Shown piece by piece: positions 26,921 to 34,166 of a stretch of 36,510 nucleotides of DNA. Under the pieces are notes generated by a model, which searched no databases, was not told where the DNA came from, and worked only from the letters and a program-made list of their open reading frames with translations. The first letter of the stretch is position 1. Every line of letters begins with the position of its first letter. A program made the position numbers and the translations under genes. Source of the DNA: Natrinema mahii (GTDB lineage: Archaea > Halobacteriota > Halobacteria > Halobacteriales > Natrialbaceae); the NCBI GenBank assembly GCA_000690595.2, contig JHUT02000017.1, positions 1 to 36,510 of the forward strand, written 5' to 3'.

Positions 26921-27339
26921 CGGCGGCCGTCGATACGAGCGTTCTCTTCGCCCATCGAAGCGCGCACGACGAGTTTCACGAACGGGCCACGGAGATCATC
27001 GCAGGGGTAGATCACGGGAAGTTACCGGAACTCCACATCACGGATCACGTCCTCGCCGAGACGCTGAACCTCCTCCTCAACAAGGGGACCCACCGGAAGG
27101 CGACGCAGACGATGGATCTCCTCATCGAAGGGAGCCACTTTCGACTTCTACACACCCCGAAAACGGACTTCAATTCCACGCAGGCCCTCTTTCGCCGTCA
27201 TCCGCATCTCTCCTTCGTCGACGCGTCGATCGTCGCGTACATGCAGCGAACGGGGATCGAGTATCTCTACTCGTTCGACGACGACTTCGACTCGGTAGAC
27301 GGCGTGACGCGAGTGAATTCCGCCGTCGATCCGCGGTAG
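26917..27339 (+). CDS. vapC: PIN-domain toxin (VapC type)
   Basis: A 140-residue PIN ribonuclease with the four acidic positions in place: D6 (AVDTS), E48 (LAETLN), D102 (FVDASIVAYM) and D121-D123 (SFDDDFD). These bind Mg2+ or Mn2+ for cleavage of RNA, often tRNA or rRNA in this family; the target cannot be told here. It is the second gene of a two-gene toxin-antitoxin operon with translational coupling. It is convergent with the PadR-like gene at 27482. Confidence 0.88.
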   Translation: MTAAVDTSVLFAHRSAHDEFHERATEIIAGVDHGKLPELHITDHVLAETLNLLLNKGTHRKATQTMDLLIEGSHFRLLHTPKTDFNSTQALFRRHPHLSFVDASIVAYMQRTGIEYLYSFDDDFDSVDGVTRVNSAVDPR

Positions 27340-27481
27340 TAGTCGGCCCGTCTCGGCTTTGCCGTCGATCACTTGCCCGACCGGAATTCGGCCGGCGCTC
27401 GAGGCCGCCGATCGGGTTCTGTCCCACCGGGCGTCGGTGGTCGATACAGGTCGAGTCGATCCCCCGATAGCGCGCCGTCGG

Positions 27482-28006
27482 TTATCTGCTCGGTTTTTCT
27501 CGAGCGACCCCGTCGATCGGCTCGAGCCGGCGTTCGTAGAGCCCCGCGAGGCGTTCGGCGCGCTGGAGCAACAGCGCGCGCCCGGCGTCGGTGAGCCGGT
27601 AGGTGACCCCCTGATCGTCGCGTTTCGAGAGCAGGCCGCGCCCGACGAGCGCGCGCAGGTTGGGCTCGAGCCGGGCGCGGCTCACTGCCGGATACCAGTG
27701 CTCGAGGGTCCACGCGATCCCGGAGGGGTAGCCGGCGTAGCCGTCGCGCTCGCGGCGGGCGACGGCCTCGAGACAGTCGCGCTGGAAGCCGGTGAGTTCG
27801 ATCCACGCGCGTCGGCCGTCTTTTGACGGGTAGTCGGCTGCTGATGCGTCCGCTCGAGCGGGAGGTTCAAGGTCCCGCGAGTCGTGATCCGACATGGCTT
27901 TCGGGTGGGTTACGGAAGCCACGCGGACCGGTGGTAGGGACACCGGGTCCGCATTTTCGAGGACCGAATCGGGAAGCCGTGGATCCGTCTGGCCTCCGCG
28001 TGACAT
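27482..28006 (-). CDS. PadR-like winged-helix regulator
   Basis: A 174-residue protein. Residues 65-150 are a PadR-like winged helix: ELTGFQRDCLEAVARRE, then RARLEPNLRALVGRGLLSK as recognition helix and wing, then YRLTDAGRALLLQRAERL. The N-terminal 60 residues are polar and low in structure. The start at 28006 is chosen because GAGGAGG lies about 8 bases before this ATG on the minus strand. Most other genes in this window look leaderless, so a good ribosome site is unusual. A second ATG at 27895 has no such site. It is divergent from the repressor-like gene at 28125, with an inverted repeat between them. Confidence 0.75.
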   Translation of the reverse strand: MSRGGQTDPRLPDSVLENADPVSLPPVRVASVTHPKAMSDHDSRDLEPPARADASAADYPSKDGRRAWIELTGFQRDCLEAVARRERDGYAGYPSGIAWTLEHWYPAVSRARLEPNLRALVGRGLLSKRDDQGVTYRLTDAGRALLLQRAERLAGLYERRLEPIDGVAREKPSR

Positions 28007-28013
28007 ACTGATA

Positions 28014-28020
28014 GCCTCCT
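28014..28020 (-). promoter_or_regulatory. Shine-Dalgarno site that decides the PadR-like start
   Basis: On the minus strand AGAGGAGG ends about 8 nt before the ATG at 28006. A TATA-like CTTATGATA (minus strand, 28047-28055) would start a transcript near 28025, leaving a leader that just contains this site. Confidence 0.6.
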
Positions 28021-28033
28021 CTAACTTAAATTT

Positions 28034-28051
28034 TGATACCAGATAGTATCA
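28034..28051. promoter_or_regulatory. inverted repeat, candidate operator between divergent regulators
   Basis: TGATAC, six bases, then GTATCA: a perfect 6-bp dyad. It overlaps the TATA-like box of the PadR-like gene and lies about 75 bp before the divergent gene at 28125. Its place suits autorepression by a dimeric winged-helix protein. Confidence 0.45.
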
Positions 28052-28093
28052 TAAGCTCACTTTCAAGTATTAGCATCCGAGAGAGCACCCCCA

Positions 28094-28101
28094 GTTATAG
28101 C
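28094..28101 (+). promoter_or_regulatory. TATA-like box of the repressor-like gene
   Basis: GTTATAGC lies 24-31 bp before the ATG at 28125, which fits a leaderless start. Confidence 0.45.
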
Positions 28102-28124
28102 GGCAGATGGCGATTCGCTACTGA

Positions 28125-28397
28125 ATGCGCCCGCTGGTCTCGTGGATGACGAAATCCGATCCCGCGTTGCTCGAGTTCCTCGAGGAAACGGGGATAGCGA
28201 TGCCGCCAGCGGTGGTTTCGTACAATATCGACGGCGTCTCTCATCCGACGGTGAAGCGCCGTCTGCCGGTCTTGGAAGACCACGGCCTTCTCCGGAAAGT
28301 CGACGACGACCGAGGCTACTACCGCATTACGGATCGGGGTCGCGCGTATCTCGAGGGCGAACTTGATGCCGAGGACTTAGAACCGAGTGAAGACTGA
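28125..28397 (+). CDS. winged-helix repressor-like protein (PhiH1-repressor type)
   Basis: A 90-residue winged-helix protein with the phrase WMTKSDPALLEFLEE at the start, then the recognition region SHPTVKRRLPVLEDHGLL and wing RGYYRITDRGRAYLEGEL. This is the layout of the small haloarchaeal repressors related to the phage PhiH1 repressor, many of which sit in chromosomes as stand-alone genes. The ATG at 28125 is backed by a TATA box; MTKSD at 28146 is an alternative. It is divergent from the PadR-like gene and just upstream of a truncated paralogue. Confidence 0.8.
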   Translation: MRPLVSWMTKSDPALLEFLEETGIAMPPAVVSYNIDGVSHPTVKRRLPVLEDHGLLRKVDDDRGYYRITDRGRAYLEGELDAEDLEPSED

Positions 28398-28426
28398 GTA
28401 GCGGTGATCCGGTGACTGGATACAGA

Positions 28427-28520
28427 ATGCGACAGCCACGGGTGGACTGGATAACGCGGGCCGACGATGCGATCCTCGAGTTCCTGCTCAACGAGGGGAA
28501 CCGGCCTCTCGTCGCGAATT
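28427..28520 (+). pseudogene. truncated second PhiH1-repressor-like gene
   Basis: Thirty residues starting MRQPRVDWITRADDAILEFL match the N-terminus of the same repressor family (compare WMTKSDPALLEFL in the gene just upstream). The similarity stops near LVANF at about 28520. From there the sequence becomes AT-rich and belongs to the convergent PIN-like gene that ends at 28525. The recognition helix and wing are absent, so the gene is broken. The break marks the left boundary of the inserted module. Confidence 0.65.
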
Positions 28521-28524
28521 TTTC

Positions 28525-29184
28525 TCACGAACGAACTGCAAGGGAAACGACGTCCTCAAGCGCGGTTTGGCCAAGTATGAGTTCTCGATATCCTTCGTCA
28601 ACCAGATCACGAGGATTGACTGTTGCTAGTTCCGTAATCTCTCCTCTTTGCTCAACGACATCGTGTGCATCAAGACAAATCCGACGGTCATCCCAAGGAA
28701 TCTCAGAGAGTGCTTCATCGATTTCGGAGTAATCGTTTTTACGACTCCAAATTTCGGTTCTTGCTAGCAGCCACTGCCGGTTTTCGATGGCATTCTGTTC
28801 GATGTCACGTGAAAGTTCTCTGAGTCGCTTAATCAGCTCTTCCAACTGAATGAAATTTGTTACCTGGTTTCGGTAGAAATCGTGGAGTGACGTACTGGCG
28901 TTGTTATTTCCAACCAGGTTTTGGCGAATTTGTGAAGTATCCATGGAATCCAATTGGCCTTCGTAATCGGAGTTCTGGAGTTGGAAAATATGATCGCGAA
29001 TCCCGTCCGCAATCTCCTCAGCGAGATCAGGTTCTCTGTTCAGGTATTCATCCTCAACATGGTCGGAGATATACAACGAGAATCCGTTCTCCTCCAGATA
29101 TTCTCTGCACCGGTAATGGTGTGTGTCGTCCCGAAAACAGTAGCCGAGAGCGACACCAGTATCAAGAAACGAGGCATCAGTCAT
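28525..29184 (-). CDS. PIN-like nuclease of an AT-rich two-gene module
   Basis: A 219-residue protein read as a divergent PIN domain from its acidic residues: D8 (FLDTGVALGY), E44/E46 (HVEDEYL), D172 (CLDAHDVV) and D193 (NPRDLVD). A long helical insertion lies between residues 50 and 165, so the protein is much larger than VapC toxins (about 130-140 residues). It starts 3 bp after the stop of the upstream partner gene, so the two are co-transcribed. Codon use is AT-rich and unlike the flanks, which points to recent transfer. RNA or DNA as target is unknown. Confidence 0.7.
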   Translation of the reverse strand: MTDASFLDTGVALGYCFRDDTHHYRCREYLEENGFSLYISDHVEDEYLNREPDLAEEIADGIRDHIFQLQNSDYEGQLDSMDTSQIRQNLVGNNNASTSLHDFYRNQVTNFIQLEELIKRLRELSRDIEQNAIENRQWLLARTEIWSRKNDYSEIDEALSEIPWDDRRICLDAHDVVEQRGEITELATVNPRDLVDEGYRELILGQTALEDVVSLAVRS

Positions 29185-29187
29185 CGA

Positions 29188-30129
29188 TTAGTGGGACCGA
29201 AGCCGTTCGATTTGTTCTTCAATGGTACGAGAGTATGCGCGTGAAACGCCGTCCAGTTCGGTGCTTCGAGAACGATTACCGAGTAGCTCTCGTCTCGTTT
29301 CCTGGACGTTGTTTGTGAAATCCGACTTCACGTCAGCTGCATCTTCCTCCCAATCAGCCAGTCGGCTGTCGGAAATGTGTTGGCTGTAGTCGAATCGAAG
29401 CACTACTCTACTGAGAGCAAAAATGAAGTCGTCGAGGAATTCCGCGATTCGACTGTATTGGACAGATTGATCAAGCATGAGTCGGACCGTGTCATCCCAT
29501 CGGAGATAGAGCGCCTTCATTTCCTCATGACGCCCTTCATCTTCGGGGTATGCCCCCACCATTGTATCAAGTTTCTGTCGAAGATACTCTTCGTTCGATT
29601 CCACCGTCTCCTTGGTTCCTCCTTCGGTAAAGTTCTCCAGACGTTGCTGGCTTCCAAGATCGATTGTGCTTAGTAGCCAGCGTAGTTCACTGTACTCTTG
29701 AATGAAACTGTTCTCAGCGTGTTCCTCATACTGATGTTGCTTAATCGCCTCAACATTCTCCCTTCCAAACTCTCGTACAGTCCACTCTACGGAGTCTGTA
29801 ATCAGTTCGAAACCCTCTTTGGACACGTCAAATGCCTCTATGTCCAATGATTTCGGGATATATTGTTGGCCATCCCAGCCCATTGCTTGAGGTGCATTAT
29901 AGAACCGCCCGGAGAATTCGTGCTCATTCGTGAGTTCTCCGTACATATACCAGTAGCGGGCAAGTCCAACATCATATTCGTGTGTCTCGAGGAGGTTCCG
30001 ATCCGCGACACAACAAAGTTTGAGAAACTTCGAACGAGAGATCTGATCGTCGCTCTGATTTTTTAGCTCCCGGAGCAGATGCCAGCCTAAGAACTCCGGT
30101 TCGCCGAACTCCGGTTCCTCCTCAGACAT
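29188..30129 (-). CDS. partner of the PIN-like nuclease, possible Panacea/SocA-like protein
   Basis: A 313-residue protein from the ATG at 30129; an in-frame TTG at 30141 is less likely. The N-terminal part (residues 10-75) has a pattern recalling Panacea (DUF4065, SocA-like) domains: SRSKFLKLCCVADRN, then a hydrophobic stretch GLARYWYMYGEL and a loop before a small strand. This match is weak and from memory. The C-terminal half is helical and charged, perhaps coiled coil (EEYLRQKLDTMVG, ESVEDDAADV-like helices). It precedes the PIN-like gene with a 3-bp gap. Panacea proteins are antitoxins to diverse toxins, so the pair could be a toxin-antitoxin or defence module. The function remains unproven. 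Confidence 0.6.
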   Translation of the reverse strand: MSEEEPEFGEPEFLGWHLLRELKNQSDDQISRSKFLKLCCVADRNLLETHEYDVGLARYWYMYGELTNEHEFSGRFYNAPQAMGWDGQQYIPKSLDIEAFDVSKEGFELITDSVEWTVREFGRENVEAIKQHQYEEHAENSFIQEYSELRWLLSTIDLGSQQRLENFTEGGTKETVESNEEYLRQKLDTMVGAYPEDEGRHEEMKALYLRWDDTVRLMLDQSVQYSRIAEFLDDFIFALSRVVLRFDYSQHISDSRLADWEEDAADVKSDFTNNVQETRRELLGNRSRSTELDGVSRAYSRTIEEQIERLRSH

Positions 30130-30314
30130 TTTATTCGTCAAGCGCTTCGAAAGGGCTACAGTTAATGTTTCCCCTATTATGCAGTCATTTTGAATAGGAT
30201 CAATGAGAGTACAAAATTCAGTATAATCTACTACCGACTGACATCCACTAAGAACACTCTACCTAATTCTGTTCCTGGTTTTTGGTATCTCAGGATGCAC
30301 CTGCCCGAATCCGT

Positions 30315-31367
30315 TCATTCGAACACCGGCTCAGTAAACAGATCGCCGGCCGGCGACAGCCCCGACAACGCGTCCGCGGCCAGCACCGCCGCCCCGCCGG
30401 TCCACGTCGGCCGCTCGCCCGGCCAGAACTCCTCGTCCTCGAACTGATAGCCCGTCCAGAAGACCCCCTCGTCGTCGGTCCACTGGAACAGCCAGTCGTA
30501 GATCTCACGGGCGCGGTCGCGCTCGCCGACGGCGGCCAGCGAGACGACGAGCTCGCAGGACTCGGCGACGGTCACCCACGGTTCGTCCGCGACGCAGCGA
30601 CAGCCCAGTCCCTCCTCGAGGTACCGATCCATCCCGGCCTCGAGCCGCTGTCGGCCCGGGTCGCCGGTCACGACCCCACAGAGGACGGGGTAGAACCAGT
30701 CCATCGCGTAGCGGGACTTGCTCTCCCAGGTGCGGTCAAAGCGGTCGGGCCGCTCGCGGATCGCCTCGCCGAGGTCGGTACGGGCCGCGAGCCAGCGCTC
30801 GCGGGCCTCGTCGTGGCCCAGCGTGTCCGCGATCGCCGCGCCACAGGCCAGGCTCTTGTAGAGGGAGGCACAGCCCGAGATCAGTGCGTCCTCGTAGGGC
30901 TCGCCGTCGGGGCCGACGGTCCAGTAGATCTCGCCGGTCGGAGCCTGCTGGCGGCGAGCGAACGCGAGGGCATCGCGGACGGTCGGCCACAACGACTCGA
31001 GGAAGTCCCGGTCCTCGGTACACAGGTAGTGATGCCAGGCGCCGACGGCGACGTAGGCGCTGCGGTGGGTTTCCTTGCGCGGCTCGTCGCCGGCGTGGGC
31101 CCCGTCGTTGTCCTCGGCCTCGCCGTAGGTCGCCCACAGCGCCCCGTCGTCGTGCTGTTCGTCGGCGATCCAGCGGTACGCGCGGCGGGCGGCGTCCTCG
31201 CGGCCAGCGATCGACAGCGCCATCGCGCTCTCGACGTGATCCCACGGGTCGGCCGGTCCCTCGGGATACCAGAGGATGAGCCCGTCCGAACGCTGGGCAC
31301 GTTCGATGTGATCGACGGCGGGCTCGAGCCCCCAGTCGGCAAGCGACTCGAGCGTGGCGTTGCTCAC
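30315..31367 (-). CDS. alpha-toroid (glucoamylase/prenyltransferase-like) protein
   Basis: A 350-residue helical protein with repeated hairpins containing acidic and aromatic residues: DPWDHVESAMAL, WHHYLCTEDRDFLESLWP, SKSRYAMDWFYPVLCGV and FQWTDDEGVFWTGYQFEDE. This is the pattern of six-hairpin glycosidases and related toroids. It is often annotated in haloarchaea as a prenyltransferase or phenyltransferase domain protein. A carbohydrate substrate is more likely, given the neighbouring glycosyltransferase. The start is a GTG at 31367 that overlaps the methyltransferase stop (GTGA). Confidence 0.8.
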   Translation of the reverse strand: MSNATLESLADWGLEPAVDHIERAQRSDGLILWYPEGPADPWDHVESAMALSIAGREDAARRAYRWIADEQHDDGALWATYGEAEDNDGAHAGDEPRKETHRSAYVAVGAWHHYLCTEDRDFLESLWPTVRDALAFARRQQAPTGEIYWTVGPDGEPYEDALISGCASLYKSLACGAAIADTLGHDEARERWLAARTDLGEAIRERPDRFDRTWESKSRYAMDWFYPVLCGVVTGDPGRQRLEAGMDRYLEEGLGCRCVADEPWVTVAESCELVVSLAAVGERDRAREIYDWLFQWTDDEGVFWTGYQFEDEEFWPGERPTWTGGAAVLAADALSGLSPAGDLFTEPVFE

Positions 31368-32086
31368 GCCGATCCCTCCAGTTCGAAGTAGTAGACGACG
31401 CTCTTGCCCAGCGCGGGATCGAGCCCGCGCTCGAGCAGCCGCACGGGCCGGGGCGACTCGAGGACGTCCCACTCGAGGAAGCGATCGTAGGCCCGCAGGG
31501 GCAGGGGCGCGTCACCCCGTTGGTCGCGGTCCCACCAGAGACACTTCAGCCACCAGTAGGGGGCATGCAGGGCGTGGGCGAAGTGGCCGTCGACCCGCTC
31601 GAAGCCGCGGCGTTCGATCGCCGCCTGCAGTTCCTCGCGGTCGAAAATCCGGACGTGGCCGCCCTCGACCTCGTGGTACTCGTCGGAGAGGGCCCAGCAG
31701 ACCCGCTCGGGGCCGGCCCGGGGGACGCTGACCGCCAGCGTCCCGCCCGGGGCACAGACCCGCCGGAGTTCGTCGATGGCCGCCTCGTAGTCGGGGATGT
31801 GTTCGAGAACTTCGGTACAGCAGACGACGTCGAACGCGCCGTCCTCGAAGGGAAGCCGGAGCGCGTCGCCCGTCAGGAACGTGACCGGCACGTCCGACTC
31901 GGGCGCGATGTACTCGTCGTGATCGTCGCGGGCCGCCTCGAGGTTCGCCCGCTCGAGGTCGAGCCCGACGACCTCGCCGACGTTCTCGAGGGCGGCGGCG
32001 TTGACGTGGCGGCCCTCGCCACAGCCGACGTCGAGGACCCGCATGCCGGGGGTCAGCGTCAATCGGTCGAAGTCGATCGTCTCCAT
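31364..32086 (-). CDS. class I SAM-dependent methyltransferase
   Basis: A 240-residue Methyltransf_11-type enzyme. Motif I is RVLDVGCGEGRHV (residues 16-28), the acidic residue after strand 2 is in VGLDLERANL, motif II/III is TFLTGDALRLPFEDGAFDVVCCTEVLEHI (about 67-95, shown in part), and PGGTLAVSVPR follows. It lies in the middle of a three-gene unit: one base after the glycosyltransferase stop, and overlapping the toroid gene by 4 bp. The substrate is probably a glycan or lipid-linked sugar, which is inference from context. Confidence 0.88.
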   Translation of the reverse strand: METIDFDRLTLTPGMRVLDVGCGEGRHVNAAALENVGEVVGLDLERANLEAARDDHDEYIAPESDVPVTFLTGDALRLPFEDGAFDVVCCTEVLEHIPDYEAAIDELRRVCAPGGTLAVSVPRAGPERVCWALSDEYHEVEGGHVRIFDREELQAAIERRGFERVDGHFAHALHAPYWWLKCLWWDRDQRGDAPLPLRAYDRFLEWDVLESPRPVRLLERGLDPALGKSVVYYFELEGSA

Positions 32087-32087
32087 C

Positions 32088-33449
32088 TCAGGCGCCCCCC
32101 GACCGGGTCTCGATGGCGGCCCGATACTCCCGGACCGTCTCGCGGGCGGCCCGTTCCCAGTCGAACTCCTCGAGGATGCGCTCCCGGCCGCGCCGGCCGA
32201 GTTCGCGGCGACGGTCGTCGTCGGCCAGCAGGTCGCGGACGGCGTCGGCGATGGCGTCGGAATCGCCCGGTTCGACGAGGACGCCCGCGTCGCCGACCAC
32301 TTCGGGGAGGCCGCCGCCGGTGGTGGCGACCACCGGGACGCCACAGGCCAGTGCCTCGCCGGCGGGCAGGCCAAAGCCCTCGTAGATCGAGGGGACCACG
32401 GCGACATCGGCGGTGCCGTAGAGTTCGACCATCCGCTCGTAGCTGATCTCGCTGTGGGTTTCGACGGCGTCTCCGATCCCCAGTTCCGAGACCAGCCGGT
32501 CGCAGTCGCCGCCCTCGTCGAACTCGCCAACGACGACGAGTTCGGCATCGATCGACTCGCGAACGGCCGCGAACCCCTCGAGCAAGTGGCGGGCTCCCTT
32601 CAGCGGCACGTCGGCGCTGACGGTCGTCATGACGCGCGGACGATCGTGATCCCCGTTGACGGGGCGAAACAGGTCGGTGTCGATCCCGTTGTGGACGACC
32701 CGGATCGAGTCGGGGTCGGCCCCGAAGTCGGTGACAGTGCGGTGTTTGGCCGACTCCGAGACGGTCAGGACGTGGGGCAACTCCTGAACGACTTCGCGTT
32801 GCATCCGCAGGAACCGGTACCACCGCCGGATCAGGAGTCGCTCCGTCCAGTCGTCGGCGGCGGCCAGCGCGGCGTCGCGGTCGACGGTGATCGGGTGGTG
32901 TACCGTCGCCACGACGGGATGCCCGCGCTCGCGAAGCGTCCGGAGACCGTGACACAGCGACTGGTTGTCGTGGATCACGTCGTAGTCGGGATCGTGTGTC
33001 TCGAAGTAGTCGACGACCCGGTGGCCGAAGGCGTAGGGATCGGGAAAGCCGCCGGTGAGCGCGCTCAGCCACTCGTAGAGCGCCAGCGGCTCCCGCAGAT
33101 AGGACGGTTCGAACTGCCCCAGCCGGTCGAGTTCGTCGACCACGTTCTCGCCGGGGAGTTTCACCAGTCCGACGTCGTCGTCGAGGTCGGGGTACGGTTT
33201 GCCCGAGATGACGTCGACGGAGTGGCCCAGCTCCGTCAGCGCTCGGCTCAGGTACTTGACGTAGACCCCCTGTCCCCCGGAGTAGGGGTTCGAGCGGTAG
33301 CTCAACAGACAGATATCGAGTCGTTCGTCGGGTCGCTTCGCCTCGGCCGACGGCTCCGCCGTCGCCGCCGCGGCAGTCGACTTCCCCGTCGACGCGGCCG
33401 ACGTACTGATACTCCCCCGGAGAAGCCGTCTGAGCGTACCCATCACCAT
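32088..33449 (-). CDS. family 4 glycosyltransferase
   Basis: A 453-residue GT-B enzyme. The N-terminal 40 residues are a low-complexity Ala/Ser-rich region. The first Rossmann domain begins LDICLLSYRSNPYSGGQGVYV (shown in part) with the glycine-rich acceptor loop. The second has VVHNGIDTDLF, then TVSADVPLKGARHL and the nucleotide-sugar-binding EGFGLPAGEALACGVPVVAT with the paired glutamates. It is the first gene of the glycosyltransferase-methyltransferase-toroid operon. A TATA-like TTTATAG on the minus strand (33481-33488) lies about 33 bp upstream. The enzyme likely adds a sugar to a cell-surface or compatible-solute glycoside; the donor is unknown. Confidence 0.9.
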   Translation of the reverse strand: MVMGTLRRLLRGSISTSAASTGKSTAAAATAEPSAEAKRPDERLDICLLSYRSNPYSGGQGVYVKYLSRALTELGHSVDVISGKPYPDLDDDVGLVKLPGENVVDELDRLGQFEPSYLREPLALYEWLSALTGGFPDPYAFGHRVVDYFETHDPDYDVIHDNQSLCHGLRTLRERGHPVVATVHHPITVDRDAALAAADDWTERLLIRRWYRFLRMQREVVQELPHVLTVSESAKHRTVTDFGADPDSIRVVHNGIDTDLFRPVNGDHDRPRVMTTVSADVPLKGARHLLEGFAAVRESIDAELVVVGEFDEGGDCDRLVSELGIGDAVETHSEISYERMVELYGTADVAVVPSIYEGFGLPAGEALACGVPVVATTGGGLPEVVGDAGVLVEPGDSDAIADAVRDLLADDDRRRELGRRGRERILEEFDWERAARETVREYRAAIETRSGGA

Positions 33450-33535
33450 CGCAGTCTATCCGCCATGTGTGGGCACTCCCCTATAAACCTCCCGCTCGTG
33501 TACTGTTTCTCGAGGGTGTTTCGTCGTGCGTTTCG

Positions 33536-34096
33536 TTATCGCACGTCCCGTCGCATCGCGATCTCGAACCACGGGCAGAGTCGCAGTTGGCGGTACCACT
33601 CCGGGTTCGAGTGGAGTCGCTCGTACGGGACCCACATCAGGCCGGCGACCTCCTCTTCGTTGGGATCGAGGCTCCGGTCGGACAGCGTCAGTTGCAAGAC
33701 GGCACAGACCTCGTGTTCGACGCCCGCGTTCTCGAAGTAGCGCTTGTACTCGAACCGGTCGGTCAGCTGCAGGTCGTCGTACTGGTCGGGGGAGATTCCC
33801 AGTTCCTCCTCGAGGCGCTTTCGGGTCGCTTCCTCCTGGCTCTGGCCCTCGACGGGGTGGGAGGCGACGGTGCCGTCCCAGTAGGTGCCCCACAGGCGCT
33901 TGTCCGGCGCGCGCTGGGCCAGCAGGATGTTGCCCTCGCCGTCGAAGACGAGCGAGGTAAAGGCCCGGTGGCGAATCCCGTCGCCGGTGTGGGCATCGAG
34001 CCGGTTGACCAGCTCGAGTTCGGTATCGTCGGCGTCGACGGCGATCACGTCCTGTCCGGCGTTCTCGTGTTGGAGGTCCTCCTCCGGCGTGCTCAT
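33536..34096 (-). CDS. idi: Idi1-like Nudix protein (isopentenyl-diphosphate isomerase type 1 family)
   Basis: A 186-residue protein that aligns along its length with type 1 isopentenyl-diphosphate isomerases: RHRAFTSLVFDGEGNILLAQRA, then TYWDGTVASHPVEGQS, the Nudix-like helix EEATRKRLEEELGI and EHEVCAVLQL with the conserved glutamate. The active-site cysteine that in E. coli Idi lies in the xVCGHP loop is replaced here: GTVASHP has alanine. Isomerase activity is therefore doubtful from the sequence alone, although haloarchaeal relatives carry the Idi name. A second enzyme (type 2) may do that step elsewhere. The ATG at 34096 has a TATA-like box at 34118-34126 (minus strand). Confidence 0.82.
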   Translation of the reverse strand: MSTPEEDLQHENAGQDVIAVDADDTELELVNRLDAHTGDGIRHRAFTSLVFDGEGNILLAQRAPDKRLWGTYWDGTVASHPVEGQSQEEATRKRLEEELGISPDQYDDLQLTDRFEYKRYFENAGVEHEVCAVLQLTLSDRSLDPNEEEVAGLMWVPYERLHSNPEWYRQLRLCPWFEIAMRRDVR

Positions 34097-34166
34097 ACCC
34101 GTATACTGACCGTGACTCTTGAAACCAGTATCGTCTCGACGCGGCCGTTTCGAATCGATATACACG

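Noticed and set aside
27855-27885. tRNA T-arm-like sequence (GGTTCAAGG between complementary arms)
   Set aside because: No acceptor stem, anticodon arm or CCA side fits around it, and it lies inside the PadR-like coding region.
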